Shown here piece after piece: positions 1 to 8,886 of a DNA stretch of 64,000 bases; the stretch's first letter is position 1, and every line of letters starts with the position of its first letter. The stretch is from assembly GCA_900469625.1 (NCBI GenBank), contig UBXV01000042.1, positions 1 to 64,000 on the forward strand, given 5' to 3'. Under the pieces are notes generated by a model, which searched no databases, was not told where the DNA came from, and saw nothing but the letters and a program-made list of their open reading frames with translations. Source of the stretch: Hyphomicrobiales bacterium. GTDB taxonomy: Bacteria > Pseudomonadota > Alphaproteobacteria > Rhizobiales > Rhizobiaceae. Made by a program: the position numbers and the translations under genes.

Positions 1-260
1 CCGGCCGCCCCTCACCCTAACCCCCTCCGCGCGCGCGGGGAGAGGGGACTTGCCCCGCTATGGGCTTTGGGTGACCTTGGGCCCATTTTCCATCCCACGA
101 TCACACGGCGTCTTCCCACGTCCTGTTCGCGCTTTACCGCTCGCCTCGCTTCCATTGGGGCTCAGGGCTTTGGGACTTAAGGGTGGGGTAGCGCGCCGCC
201 GCGCGTGTCCTTCGCCCCGCCTGCGGGGAGAAGGTGCCGGCAGGCGGATGAGGGGCTGAC
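1..260. repeat. Rhizobial intergenic mosaic repeat (RIME-like)
   Basis: Two GC-rich blocks face each other. Bases 9-48 carry CCTCACCCTAACCCCCTCC followed by a GGGGAGAGGGG arm. Bases 208-258 carry a CCCCGCCTGCGGGG hairpin followed by AAGGTGCCGGCAGGCGGATG. This composition is typical of the palindromic repeats found between genes in Rhizobiales genomes. It lies just past the 3' end of moaA, a usual site for such elements. I see no gene in it: the short frames on both strands are low-complexity shadows. The left edge of the element may lie outside the window. Confidence 0.6.
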
Positions 261-285
261 AAAGCACTGTGAAACAGAGGGCAGC

Positions 286-1335
286 TCAGCCGCCGGTGAC
301 GCTCATGTGGCGGGCGACGGCGGGGCGGTTGTGTTCGCGGTCGATGATGAAATCATGGCCCTTGGGCTTGCGGCCGATCGCTTCGTCGATCACCTGGCCG
401 AGATAGGCGACGTCATCGGAAGCGCGAAGGGCGGTGCGCAGGTCGGCGGCGTCGTTCTGGCCGAGGCACATGTAGAGCGTGCCGGTGCAGGTGAGCCGCA
501 CCCGGTTGCAGCTTTCGCAGAAATTGTGGGTCATCGGCGTGATCAGGCCGAGCCGGCCGCCGGTTTCGGCGACGTTCAGATAGCGGGCAGGGCCGCCGGT
601 CTTGTAGGCGATGTCGGTGAACGTGAATTGCTCTTCCAGCTGCCGGCGCATCTCGGACAGCGGCATGTAGTGATCGGTGCGGTCTTCCTCGATCTCGCCC
701 ATCGGCATGGTCTCGATCAGGGTCAGGTCCATGTCGCGCCCATGCGCCCAGCGCATCAGGTCGGGGATCTCGACGTCGTTGAAGCCCTTGAGCGCCACGG
801 CGTTGATCTTGACCCTGATGCCGGCGGCCTGCGCCGCGTCGATGCCTTCGATGACCTTGCCGAGATCGCCCCAGCGGGTGATCTGGTGAAATTTCGCGGG
901 GTCGAGCGTGTCGAGCGAAACGTTGATGCGCCGCACGCCACATTCGGCAAGTTCGGCGGCGTGTTTGGCGAGCTGCGAGCCGTTGGTCGTCAGCGTCAGT
1001 TCGTCGAGCCGCCCAGCCTCGATCTCGCGGCCGAGTTCACGGACCAGAAACATGATGTTCTTGCGCACCAGCGGCTCGCCGCCGGTCAGCCGGAGCTTGC
1101 GCACGCCCTTGGCGATGAAGGCGGAACAGAGCCGATGCAGCTCTTCCAGCGTCAGAAGATCCTTCTTCGGCAGAAAGGTCATGTGTTCCGCCATGCAATA
1201 GGTGCAGCGGAAATCGCAGCGATCGGTGACCGACACGCGCAGATAGGTGATCGCCCGCCCGAATGGGTCGACCATCGGGGCGGTTCCGTCCATAAGCGCC
1301 GTGGCGCCGGTTCTCACTATCGCTGCTGTGTTCAC
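286..1335 (-). CDS. moaA: GTP 3',8-cyclase MoaA (molybdenum cofactor biosynthesis)
   Basis: Radical SAM enzyme for the first step of molybdopterin synthesis, converting GTP to 3',8-cyclo-7,8-dihydro-GTP in the cytoplasm. The N-terminal cluster motif CDFRCTYC has cysteines 40, 44 and 47. The C-terminal cluster has cysteines 273, 276 and 290 (CX2CX13C), and the protein ends in the double glycine conserved in MoaA. The GTG start at 1335 gives 349 residues and follows a GGGAGAAAGAC ribosome-binding site. A longer frame to 1551 would run into the divergent DUF971 gene and adds nothing family-like. It is alone here; no other moa gene is visible. Confidence 0.95.
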   Translation of the reverse strand: MNTAAIVRTGATALMDGTAPMVDPFGRAITYLRVSVTDRCDFRCTYCMAEHMTFLPKKDLLTLEELHRLCSAFIAKGVRKLRLTGGEPLVRKNIMFLVRELGREIEAGRLDELTLTTNGSQLAKHAAELAECGVRRINVSLDTLDPAKFHQITRWGDLGKVIEGIDAAQAAGIRVKINAVALKGFNDVEIPDLMRWAHGRDMDLTLIETMPMGEIEEDRTDHYMPLSEMRRQLEEQFTFTDIAYKTGGPARYLNVAETGGRLGLITPMTHNFCESCNRVRLTCTGTLYMCLGQNDAADLRTALRASDDVAYLGQVIDEAIGRKPKGHDFIIDREHNRPAVARHMSVTGG

Positions 1336-1483
1336 ACGTCTTTCTCCCAGCCCCTTCAATGTCGTTAGCAAACGTGGTCGCGTCAAGGCGCATCCTGTCG
1401 CAAAGTGTTGATTGGAAAAGCCGGGTAATTCTCGGCAGGCGATTCTTCCGTTAAGCGTGGGCTTGAAAACAGGAGCTGACAGC

Positions 1484-1858
1484 ATGAGCGAATTCTGGCC
1501 GAGCGAACTGCGTGTCTCGAAAGACCGCCACCGCCTCGTCGTTGCCTTCAACGACGGCGCATCCTTCGATCTTTCCGCCGAAATGCTGCGCGTGCTTTCG
1601 CCATCAGCCGAGGTTCAGGGTCACGGTCCGGGCCAGCGGGTGACGGTGCCTGGCAAGCGCAATGTCCAGATCATCTCGGTGCAGCCGACCGGGAATTACG
1701 CCGTGCGCATCGGCTTCGACGATTTCCATGACACCGGAATCTTTACCTGGACCTATCTGCGCGAACTGGGCGAAAAGGGAGAAGAGCTGTTTGCAGCTTA
1801 CGAGCAGGAGCTCGCCGACAAGGGCATGTCGCGCGACAAGGCCGAAAAGCCGCGCTGA
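1484..1858 (+). CDS. DUF971 domain protein (gamma-butyrobetaine hydroxylase N-terminal-like)
   Basis: Small 124-residue protein matching the DUF971 domain, which occurs alone or at the N-terminus of gamma-butyrobetaine hydroxylase. Landmarks are an opening W-P-x-E-L-R-V segment, a central region rich in V and R, and the IFTWTYL stretch near residue 87. ATG 1484 follows AGGAGCTGACAGC. It is divergent from moaA and 24 bp upstream of the KefB-like gene, so it may be cotranscribed with that antiporter. Its function is not established. In some proteobacteria the domain is linked to iron-sulfur cluster biogenesis, but nothing here tests that. Confidence 0.8.
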   Translation: MSEFWPSELRVSKDRHRLVVAFNDGASFDLSAEMLRVLSPSAEVQGHGPGQRVTVPGKRNVQIISVQPTGNYAVRIGFDDFHDTGIFTWTYLRELGEKGEELFAAYEQELADKGMSRDKAEKPR

Positions 1859-1882
1859 ACCATCTGAAAAGGAGACGGTCTG

Positions 1883-3703
1883 TTGGCTGGTGCATCTGAA
1901 GCGAATGACCTGACGCAGGTGGTGGTATTGCTGACGGCAGGCGTCGTCGCCGTGCCGCTCTTCAAGCGCATCGGCCTTGGATCTGTGCTTGGCTATCTCT
2001 TTGCGGGTTTGGTGATCGGGCCGTTCGGCCTGCGCTTCTTCACCGAACCGCAGGCGATCCTGCATGTGGCCGAACTCGGCGTGGTGATGTTCCTGTTCAT
2101 CATCGGTCTCGAGATGCAGCCGTCGAAGCTGTGGAGCATGCGCAAGGACATTTTCGGGCTCGGCGCGGCGCAGGTGATTGCCTGCATCGCCGGCCTGACC
2201 ATGGTCGGTCTCGCGCTCGGCTTTCAGCCGATACCCTCCTTCATCGCCGGCACCGGTTTCGTTTTGACGTCGACGGCGATCGTCATGCAGATGCTGCAGG
2301 AGCGAAACGAGATCTCGACGCTGAAGGGCCAGCGGATGATCGCCATCCTTTTGTTCGAGGACCTGGCGATCGTACCGCTGCTGGTGCTCGTGACCCTGCT
2401 GGGCAGCAGCGGCGCGGCCAGCGATCCGGCGGAGCGCTGGATGGCCGTCGGCATCGCTTTTGCGGCGCTTGTCGCGCTGGTGATTGCCGGCCGGTACCTG
2501 CTCAACCCGCTCTTCAGGCTTCTGGCGGCAGCCGGGGCGCGCGAGGTGATGACGGCGGCAGCGCTGCTCGTCGTGCTCGGTTCGGCGCTGGCGATGCAAA
2601 AGAGCGGCCTGTCGATGGCGATGGGCGCCTTCCTCGCTGGCGTGCTTCTGTCGGAATCGGCGTTTCGCCACCAGCTCGAAGCCGATATCGAGCCGTTTCG
2701 CGGCATCCTGCTCGGCCTGTTCTTCCTCGGCGCCGGCATGGCGATCGACCTTGCGGTGATTGCTGCCAACTGGCAGATCGTGGTGATCTCGGTCTTTGCC
2801 TACATGGCGCTGAAAGGCGTGCTGATCTATGCGGTCGCGCGGCTGCTGCGCGCCTGCCATAGCGAAAGCCTTGAAAGGGCGGTGCTGATGGCGCAAGGCG
2901 GCGAGTTCGCCTTCGTGCTTTATGCCGCTGCCGTTTCCGCCGGCATCATCGATGCGGAGGCCAATGCGACGCTGACGGCGACGATCATCCTGTCGATGAT
3001 GCTGACGCCGATCGCGATCTTCCTTCATGGCCGGCTCGCCAAGCCAGTGCCGCCGCGCACCGATGATCTCGAAGTGCCGGAGAATGTCGAGGGCACGGTG
3101 CTGATGATCGGTTTTGGCCGTTTCGGCCAGATCGTCAGCCAGCCGCTTCTGGCGCGTGGATACAAGCTGTCGCTCATCGACAAGGATGCGGAATTCGTGC
3201 GCGACGCCTCGAACTTCGGCTTCCGCGTCTTTTACGGCGACGGATCGCGCAGCGACATCCTGCATGCGGCGGGTGCTGCGACGGCAAGGGCAATCCTCAT
3301 CTGCGTCGACGACAAGGCGGCCGCGGTCAAGATCGCCCACACCGCCAAGGAGGAATTTCCGCTGGTGCCGGTGCTGGCGCGGGCCTTCGATCGTGGCCAT
3401 GCCATCGATCTCCTCCATGCCGGCGTCGACTTCGAGATCCGCGAGACCTTCGAATCGGCGCTCGTCTTCGGCACCGAGGTGCTGAACGTTCTGGGTGAGG
3501 ATGCCGAAACCGCCGCCGAGGTGATCGAAGAGTTCCGCGACCTCGACAAGGAGCGCTTTGCGCTGGAGACCGTCGGCGGGATCTACGCCGGACGGCAGTT
3601 GATCCGCGGCAATGCGCAGCCATCCGACATCATCGCCTCGAGAACCGCGCGGGCGCGGGCCGAGGCTGAGGCCCGGGAAGAACAGGAAGGTTCGCCCGGT
3701 TAG
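1883..3703 (+). CDS. Monovalent cation:proton antiporter, KefB/KefC type (CPA2)
   Basis: Predicted inner-membrane K+/H+ antiporter of 606 residues. The first about 380 residues form a run of hydrophobic helices of the Na+/H+ exchanger fold, opening with alternating hydrophobic segments from residue 9. A cytoplasmic TrkA-N/RCK domain follows, with a Rossmann motif IGFGRFG near residue 408 and an acidic strand end (SLIDKD). Translation probably begins at TTG 1883 after AAAAGGAGA. Kef systems respond to glutathione adducts in enterobacteria; whether this one does cannot be told, and no KefF/KefG-like ancillary gene is adjacent. The closing about 30 residues are charged and probably disordered. 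Confidence 0.9.
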   Translation: MAGASEANDLTQVVVLLTAGVVAVPLFKRIGLGSVLGYLFAGLVIGPFGLRFFTEPQAILHVAELGVVMFLFIIGLEMQPSKLWSMRKDIFGLGAAQVIACIAGLTMVGLALGFQPIPSFIAGTGFVLTSTAIVMQMLQERNEISTLKGQRMIAILLFEDLAIVPLLVLVTLLGSSGAASDPAERWMAVGIAFAALVALVIAGRYLLNPLFRLLAAAGAREVMTAAALLVVLGSALAMQKSGLSMAMGAFLAGVLLSESAFRHQLEADIEPFRGILLGLFFLGAGMAIDLAVIAANWQIVVISVFAYMALKGVLIYAVARLLRACHSESLERAVLMAQGGEFAFVLYAAAVSAGIIDAEANATLTATIILSMMLTPIAIFLHGRLAKPVPPRTDDLEVPENVEGTVLMIGFGRFGQIVSQPLLARGYKLSLIDKDAEFVRDASNFGFRVFYGDGSRSDILHAAGAATARAILICVDDKAAAVKIAHTAKEEFPLVPVLARAFDRGHAIDLLHAGVDFEIRETFESALVFGTEVLNVLGEDAETAAEVIEEFRDLDKERFALETVGGIYAGRQLIRGNAQPSDIIASRTARARAEAEAREEQEGSPG

Positions 3704-3724
3704 GCCCAGGGTCTTAGGCCGGTC

Positions 3725-4210
3725 TCAGGTGGGTTCGTTTTCATCCTTCAGGAGAACGCCGATCAGCCGCTCCATGGATTGCGCCACGACCTCGCACTCC
3801 TCTAGCGGCGCATCCTCCATCAGTCTCTTGATGAGGCCGGTCTGAACCTCCATCGCCTCTTCGGTCAACGTGCGCCCTGATGGCGTCAGCGACAGGCGCA
3901 GCACGCGCTTGTCCTTGTCGTCGCCGCGGCGCTCGATCAGGCCCCGTTTCTCCAGCTGCGGCAGCAGCATGCTCATGTTCGACCGTCCCACCAGGAGCTT
4001 GCGGGCAAGCTCCTGCTGCGAAATCCCATCGAAGCGATAGAGATTGATCAGGATATCGAGATGCGGCGTCTTGATGTCGAGATGCGCGAGCGACCGCGTC
4101 ATCGTCTGCTGCATCAGCTGACAGGCGCGCGCAACGGCAATCCAGCTGCGAAAACGCGGGTGGTCCCAGGGGAAATGATGCTGTTCGTCCATCGCTTGAT
4201 TTTTGTTCAT
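3725..4210 (-). CDS. MarR-family transcriptional regulator
   Basis: About 161 residues with a MarR winged-helix fold. The DNA-recognition region is around ISQQELARKLLVGRSNMSML, followed by the wing RRGDDKDKRVLRLSLT, where the DxRxxxL-type wing is clear. Three ATG codons are possible (4240, 4210, 4192). 4240 would place the operator dyad inside the gene, so I prefer 4210, with 4192 next; none has a strong Shine-Dalgarno sequence. The gene is divergent from the alpha/beta hydrolase and tail-to-tail with the KefB-like gene. The palindromes between the divergent genes suggest that it represses both itself and the hydrolase. Its ligand is unknown. Confidence 0.88.
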   Translation of the reverse strand: MNKNQAMDEQHHFPWDHPRFRSWIAVARACQLMQQTMTRSLAHLDIKTPHLDILINLYRFDGISQQELARKLLVGRSNMSMLLPQLEKRGLIERRGDDKDKRVLRLSLTPSGRTLTEEAMEVQTGLIKRLMEDAPLEECEVVAQSMERLIGVLLKDENEPT

Positions 4211-4212
4211 CG

Positions 4213-4240
4213 TTGTACAATAATGTTCAGCATTGAACAT
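4213..4240. promoter_or_regulatory. Divergent promoter with two operator palindromes
   Basis: TTGTACAA (4213-4220) is a perfect 8-bp palindrome. Two bases later ATGTTCA-GCAT-TGAACAT (4223-4240) is an 18-bp dyad with perfect 7-bp arms, the size typical of MarR operators. A possible -35 TTGTAC at 4213 lies upstream of an AT-rich -10-like CATATT at 4238, pointing toward the hydrolase. Both dyads sit between the marR start and the hydrolase ATG. MarR binding is inferred from position and symmetry only. Confidence 0.6.
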
Positions 4241-4257
4241 ATTAAGAGATTCTCACT

Positions 4258-5166
4258 ATGGCATCCTTTGCGATCAAGGTCATCCGCCATGCGCTTGCCG
4301 GCGTGTCGGCCATTTCACCCGAGGCGGCCGGCCGGCTCGCCTTCAAGCTCTTCACTGTAACGCCCGGGCGCAAACCCAAGAGCGCCAAGGAGCGGGCGGC
4401 ACTGGCGGCTGCGGTTCCAATCATAGCCAAGGGTACGCCGGTGACGCTCTCCTATGCCGGCGGGTGGGTGATGGCCCGGCATTTCGCTGGTCCGCGTAAT
4501 GCCGCCAATGCCAAGCGGGTACTGCTCGTTCATGGCTGGGGATCGCGCAGCGACTATCTCGCCGCGATGATCGAGGGTCTTATTGCCGGCGGCGCTGAGG
4601 TGGTGACGCTCGACTGGCCGGGGCACGGCGCCTCGCCGGGGCGCACGTTGACCATGGTTGCGGCCGTCAGGGCGATCGACGCCGCCTGGCGCCATTTCGG
4701 CGGCTTCGATGTCAGCGTCGGGCACTCCTTCGGCGGCGGCAGCCTGGCTTGCGCCGCCGGCGGCGTCGTCTGCGACGTACCAAGCCATGTGGCCAAGAAG
4801 CTCGTGCTCATCGGCGCCCCCAGCGAGATGACATGGCTTTTCAAGGGGTTCGGCAAGATTCTTCGCCTGTCTGCGAAGACGCAGGCAGCCTTCGAAGGCG
4901 TCGTCGAGCGGTTGGCCGGTCGTCGGCTCGAGGACTTCGATGCCGCCAGGATCCTCGCGGCCAGGGCCGTGCCGACATTGGTCATCCATGCCGAGGACGA
5001 CAAGGAGGTTTCGGCTGAGCATGCGCGCCGCTATGCGGCCGCCGGCCCCAATGTCGAACTTCACTGGGCGAACGGCTACGGTCATCGCCGGATCGTCTCC
5101 GCAGCGTCCGTGATCGACAGGGTCAATTCCTTCATCCATGGCGAAGATCGGAAGGCGGCCGCCTGA
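4258..5166 (+). CDS. Alpha/beta hydrolase
   Basis: 302 residues with a complete alpha/beta-hydrolase catalytic set. There is an oxyanion segment VHGWGS near residues 91-96, the nucleophile elbow GHSFGG with Ser157, an acid in HAEDD (Asp247/248) and the histidine in YGHRR (His276). No signal peptide is obvious, so it is probably cytoplasmic. ATG 4258 follows a weak AAGAGA site. It is divergent from marR and shares the operator region, so it is probably induced by the MarR ligand. The substrate cannot be read from the sequence; an ester or lactone is the generic expectation. Confidence 0.88.
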   Translation: MASFAIKVIRHALAGVSAISPEAAGRLAFKLFTVTPGRKPKSAKERAALAAAVPIIAKGTPVTLSYAGGWVMARHFAGPRNAANAKRVLLVHGWGSRSDYLAAMIEGLIAGGAEVVTLDWPGHGASPGRTLTMVAAVRAIDAAWRHFGGFDVSVGHSFGGGSLACAAGGVVCDVPSHVAKKLVLIGAPSEMTWLFKGFGKILRLSAKTQAAFEGVVERLAGRRLEDFDAARILAARAVPTLVIHAEDDKEVSAEHARRYAAAGPNVELHWANGYGHRRIVSAASVIDRVNSFIHGEDRKAAA

Positions 5167-5304
5167 GCGGGAGCGCAGCGCGCGCCGAGCCCGGTCCTGG
5201 CTACGGTCCGGTCTATTTCACTGATGCCGTCATCAGCCCGTCATGCTATCGGTCGAAGGATCGCTTCGATCCAGCGGAAGCGGGCATTTGCGGGAGAAGA
5301 CGGC

Positions 5305-5913
5305 ATGACGGTCATTACTTCGGTCGAGGAATTGAACGCGCTCTACGGCGCTAGCAGCGAGGCGTCGGTGGCGAAAGTCACCAAGGCGCTCACCGCCGAG
5401 TACCGGCTGATGATCGAGGCATCGCCGTTTGCGGCCCTTGCGACCGTCGGGCCGGAGGGGCTCGACTGTTCGCCGCGCGGAGATGACCATTGCGTCATAA
5501 GGGTCGCCGATGACCGGACCGTGCTGATGCCGGACTGGCGCGGCAACAACCGGGTGGATTCGCTTGCCAACATCGTGCGCGATCCAAGGGTAGCGCTGAT
5601 GTTCCTGGTGCCGGGATCCAACACCACCATGCGCATCAACGGCACGGCCGTCGTCAGCATCGACCCGGCACTAACGGGATCTTTCGAGGTCGACGGCAAG
5701 AACCCGCGCAGCGTCATCGTCGTCACCATCGGCGAGGTCTATTTCCAGTGCGCGCGTGCGTTGATGCGCTCGCAGATCTGGAACCCCGAACGCTTCATCG
5801 ACCCGTCCGCGCTACCGACGCCTGGCGCCTTGCTGAAAGCGGCCAAGGCGGATTTCGACCGCGACACCTATGATCGCGAATGGCCAGAGCGCGCTGCCAA
5901 GACCATGTGGTAG
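5305..5913 (+). CDS. Pyridoxamine 5'-phosphate oxidase-fold FMN protein (MSMEG_1061-like)
   Basis: 202 residues with the split-barrel FMN-binding fold. A helical N-terminus is followed by ASPFAALATVGPEG, then CSPRGD, VLMPDWRGNNR and the barrel strand RVALMFLVPG, a pattern of the PPOX group often called MSMEG_1061-like. These bind FMN or F420 and reduce small molecules; they are not the vitamin B6 oxidase PdxH. ATG 5305 is preceded by GGGAGAAGACGGC. It appears to be a single-gene unit, followed 64 bp later by the M15 peptidase gene on the same strand. Its substrate is unknown. Confidence 0.85.
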   Translation: MTVITSVEELNALYGASSEASVAKVTKALTAEYRLMIEASPFAALATVGPEGLDCSPRGDDHCVIRVADDRTVLMPDWRGNNRVDSLANIVRDPRVALMFLVPGSNTTMRINGTAVVSIDPALTGSFEVDGKNPRSVIVVTIGEVYFQCARALMRSQIWNPERFIDPSALPTPGALLKAAKADFDRDTYDREWPERAAKTMW

Positions 5914-5977
5914 GCTCGGCCCGGCCGGACCCGTCCGGCCGAGCGTGTCGCCGCGGCGACGCAAGCCGGGAGGTGGA

Positions 5978-6790
5978 ATGGCGATGCGACATGTTCGTGC
6001 AAGCGCAGGCCTGGGCGCGGCCGTTCTGCTTCTTTTGACGTTTGCCGGTGTGGCGGTTGCGACCGAGCTGCCCTTGGCCGCCAGGCTCGAACTGCTTGCC
6101 GGCGCCTATCCCGATGCGATTGCCGGGGCAAGCGATGGTCACCTGGTCCTGCGCGACGGCGGCGCGGCGTTGCCGATCGACGATGGCAGGAAAAAGACGC
6201 ATGCGCAGAAGCTTGCCGCAGGCGATATCGAGGACAGTCTTTCCCAGATCTATCCGCTGGGCGCATGTGATATGCGGCCGCCGCTCGACTTCGACCCGGG
6301 ACGGATCCGCAACGAAGCCCTGTTGAAGCGTCTCTATGGCGGCAGCGCAGATACGGTCGCACGCGATCTCGTGGCGATCGACTGGTTCGGGGAGCGCCTC
6401 AGGGTGACCAGCAGGCACGGCGTTGCCAAAGCGTTGCAGGCGGTGGCTGCGGAACTCGCTTCCAGTCCAAAACTCAAGCGCTATCTCATCCCAAGTGCCG
6501 GGACCTTCAACTGGCGCACCATCGCCGGCGCGCGCACGCTTTCGGTTCACAGCTTTGGCGCTGCGATCGATCTCAACACCGGCTTTGCCGACTACTGGCG
6601 CTGGGCGGGTGGTGCCAAGGGCAGGGCAGTGCAATATCGCAACCGTTATCCGCTCGAGATCGTCGGTGTCTTCGAGAAACACGGCTTTATCTGGGGCGGG
6701 CGCTGGTATCATTTCGACACCATGCATTTCGAATATCGGCCGGAGCTGATTGCGATCGCCCGGCAGGCGGGCGCTTCCACCTGCCGGTAA
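5978..6790 (+). CDS. Secreted M15-family peptidase (D-Ala-D-Ala carboxypeptidase-like)
   Basis: 270-residue exported protein. A signal peptide covers residues 1 to about 28 (basic start, hydrophobic core, cleavage near VAVA-TE). The C-terminal half carries the zinc site of LAS/VanY-type peptidases: SVHSFGAAIDLN supplies His and Asp, and WYHFDTMHFEYRPEL supplies the second histidine. It should trim D-amino-acid peptides of peptidoglycan in the periplasm. ATG 5978 has GGGAGGTGGA just upstream. It converges, with a 12-bp gap, on a YkuD L,D-transpeptidase, which makes a shared cell-wall role plausible. Confidence 0.87.
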   Translation: MAMRHVRASAGLGAAVLLLLTFAGVAVATELPLAARLELLAGAYPDAIAGASDGHLVLRDGGAALPIDDGRKKTHAQKLAAGDIEDSLSQIYPLGACDMRPPLDFDPGRIRNEALLKRLYGGSADTVARDLVAIDWFGERLRVTSRHGVAKALQAVAAELASSPKLKRYLIPSAGTFNWRTIAGARTLSVHSFGAAIDLNTGFADYWRWAGGAKGRAVQYRNRYPLEIVGVFEKHGFIWGGRWYHFDTMHFEYRPELIAIARQAGASTCR

Positions 6791-6802
6791 CATCTTGGCT
6801 AC

Positions 6803-7453
6803 TCAGTCGCGCACGATCACCTTCGCGCCGATCTCGACATTGGCATAGAGGTGCTCGACGTCCTCGTTGGCCATGCGGATGCAGCCCGAAGACATCGCCT
6901 TGCCGATCGACAGGGGCTGGTTGGTGCCGTGGATGCGGTAGATCGTCGAGCCCAGATACATGGCGCGCGAACCGAGGGGATTATCGATGCCGCCCTCCAT
7001 GCTGGCGGGCAGCACCTTGCCCTTCCTGGTTTCGCGCATGCGCATGTCTTCCGGTGGCACCCAGGTCGGCCATTCGGCCTTGCGGCTGACGGTGTTGGTG
7101 CCAGTCCACAGAAAGCCTTTGCGCCCGACGCTGACGGCGTATTTGACCGCGATTCCACGGCCGACGACGTGGTAGAGGCGGCGTTCGGAATTGTCGATGA
7201 TGATGGTTCCGGGGGCCGCGGCTGCATTGAAGGCGACGAGTTCGCGGGCGATCGGCGATTGGTTGATGTCGCCGCGCTTGGCCTTGTGCCGCGTGCCGCC
7301 TTGCGACAGCACCTGCAGCCAACCGACACTGGCGGCATTGCTGTCGAGCGAGGCGACGGTGATCGGATCCTGCCCGGTTTCGGTGGCGTGGACGGTGGCG
7401 ACCGGTCCGGCGAAAAATACCGTTGCTGCAATGGCTGCAAGAATGCGCTTCAT
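6803..7453 (-). CDS. YkuD-domain L,D-transpeptidase
   Basis: 216 residues: signal peptide (MKRILAAIAATVFFAG), a short linker, then a YkuD catalytic domain. The active site reads HGTNQP...SIG...SSGCIRM, with His175 and catalytic Cys191. Such enzymes make 3-3 peptidoglycan crosslinks or attach proteins to peptidoglycan; rhizobia carry many copies, so the exact role is open. ATG 7453 follows GAAGGGGGA, an excellent ribosome-binding site. A longer frame reaching 7600 lacks this and would hide the signal peptide. It is tail-to-tail with the M15 peptidase. Confidence 0.92.
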   Translation of the reverse strand: MKRILAAIAATVFFAGPVATVHATETGQDPITVASLDSNAASVGWLQVLSQGGTRHKAKRGDINQSPIARELVAFNAAAAPGTIIIDNSERRLYHVVGRGIAVKYAVSVGRKGFLWTGTNTVSRKAEWPTWVPPEDMRMRETRKGKVLPASMEGGIDNPLGSRAMYLGSTIYRIHGTNQPLSIGKAMSSGCIRMANEDVEHLYANVEIGAKVIVRD

Positions 7454-7578
7454 CACGGGTCCCCCTTCGGATTGTGGGAACCGATCGCGCTTTTCGTAGC
7501 CGTTGTTCCCTGTTGTCAGGGTTGTAGCGTTTGCAGGCCGATCCGGCTGTTTCCAAGGGAACGCGGCGACGAAACGAA

Positions 7579-7601
7579 AATGGCGCCCGATGGGCGCCAT
7601 T
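7579..7601 (-). terminator. Rho-independent terminator of the 7.6-kb diguanylate cyclase gene
   Basis: Perfect 10-bp arms AATGGCGCCC / GGGCGCCATT with a 3-base loop, followed on the minus strand by a TTTTCGTTTCG tract. It sits 25 bp past the stop codon of the GGDEF gene. Confidence 0.8.
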
Positions 7602-7625
7602 CGACGAAACGTTTTTGACGTCAGG

Positions 7626-8696
7626 CTAGCGCCTGTAGATCAGCCAGTTGCGGCCCGATTCCTTGCGCATGCCGTCCTCGAACAGCATGGTCTTGTTGCG
7701 GCCGGCATTCTTGGCCGAGTAAAGCGCGATATCGGCCTTGTTGTAGAGGTCCACAGCATCCTCGGCCGCGGTCGCCATGCAGACGCCGACCGAAAGCGTG
7801 ATCGGGCCATAGTTGACCCCGGTCTTCGAATTACGGAACGGCGTGCCGGCGAGCACCGTGCGGATGCGATCGGCGACCTGCAGGCATTCTTCCTGGCTGC
7901 TGTCGTTCAAGATCACCGCAAACTCTTCGCCACCGGTGCGCGCGACGAAGGCATCGCGCCGGACATTGGCGCGGATGACGCTGCCGACCGTTGCCAGGAT
8001 CTTGTCGCCGACCGGATGGCCGAACGTGTCGTTCACCTTCTTGAAATGATCGATATCGGCAACCAGCAGGCCGGTGAAATTCTTCTGGTGATCGTTGTTG
8101 TAGACGGCGGCCAGATTGTCGTCGAAGGCGCGGCGGTTGGCGAGGCGCGTCAGGGAATCCGTGTTGGCGATCCGCTTGTATTCGTCGAGTTCCTGGCGGA
8201 TGACCTCCATCTCGAAGGACTTCTGCACCACGGTCTGCACGCGTTCCTTGCCCTGGCTCATGGTGTCGGCAGTCGCTTCCGTGAGGATGCCGATGGCATG
8301 GCGCAGGATGTCGGCGCTGGAGGCGCTCTTGCTGGTTATGTTGACGTAGGCTTCGTCGAGCACCTTGTTGTAGTTTTCAAGCGCGTATTGCTCGTCTTTC
8401 AGCAAATTGACCAGTTCGGCGAGCTTGGCGGCAAGACTGGTGTGGGCACGCTCGATGCCTGTCGAGCGGTGGATATGGCTGAAATACTGTGCGCCGATCG
8501 CGTCGAGTTCTTCCTGGGTCGCACGGCTGCCGAGTGCTGCGAGCTCCTTGGACAGCTGCGGGTTCGAACCGAGATAGGCTTCGTAATAAAGCTCGTAATT
8601 TCGCGGTATAGGCGACACGCCCATCATGCGCATCGCATGGGTGACCTGCGCTGCGATATCCGGAGCCTGCGTCTTTCCAGAAGTGGCCGTTTGCAT
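7626..8696 (-). CDS. Diguanylate cyclase (GGDEF domain)
   Basis: 356-residue cytoplasmic protein. The first about 170 residues are helical, with a probable coiled-coil and no membrane segment. A C-terminal GGDEF domain has the active-site signature GGEEF at 255-259, so it should make cyclic di-GMP from two GTP. A typical RxxD inhibitory site five residues before the signature is not evident (the sequence there is RRDAFVART). ATG 8696 follows GGGAG at a good distance; a TTG two codons earlier is less likely. It is flanked by its own terminator, apparently monocistronic. The input signal is unknown. Confidence 0.9.
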   Translation of the reverse strand: MQTATSGKTQAPDIAAQVTHAMRMMGVSPIPRNYELYYEAYLGSNPQLSKELAALGSRATQEELDAIGAQYFSHIHRSTGIERAHTSLAAKLAELVNLLKDEQYALENYNKVLDEAYVNITSKSASSADILRHAIGILTEATADTMSQGKERVQTVVQKSFEMEVIRQELDEYKRIANTDSLTRLANRRAFDDNLAAVYNNDHQKNFTGLLVADIDHFKKVNDTFGHPVGDKILATVGSVIRANVRRDAFVARTGGEEFAVILNDSSQEECLQVADRIRTVLAGTPFRNSKTGVNYGPITLSVGVCMATAAEDAVDLYNKADIALYSAKNAGRNKTMLFEDGMRKESGRNWLIYRR

Positions 8697-8841
8697 CCGC
8701 AAACTCCCAATATTGCTTATTGCTTACGAGTACTGATTTTTAGGGGCAAATGATTTGCGAAGTCTTAATGATTGCTTCCTGAAGCAAAGACAATTCGACT
8801 GAACGCAGATAATGCGCTGCTCCCTGGAGGTCGGCGGGAGA

Positions 8842-8876
8842 CGAGCCGCGACACCCCGTCTGGGCATCGCGGCTCG
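8842..8876 (-). terminator. Probable terminator of fumC
   Basis: 10-bp perfect arms CGAGCCGCGA / TCGCGGCTCG with a 15-base loop, located 11 bp beyond the fumC stop on the minus strand. No T-tract follows, so it may work with Rho or as a 3'-end stabiliser. Confidence 0.5.
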
Positions 8877-8886
8877 GATGGATGGA

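Noticed and set aside
1604-3418. 604-codon minus-strand frame opposite the KefB-like gene
   Set aside because: Histidine-, arginine- and glutamine-rich composition and no family signal; it is the antisense shadow of a membrane protein gene.
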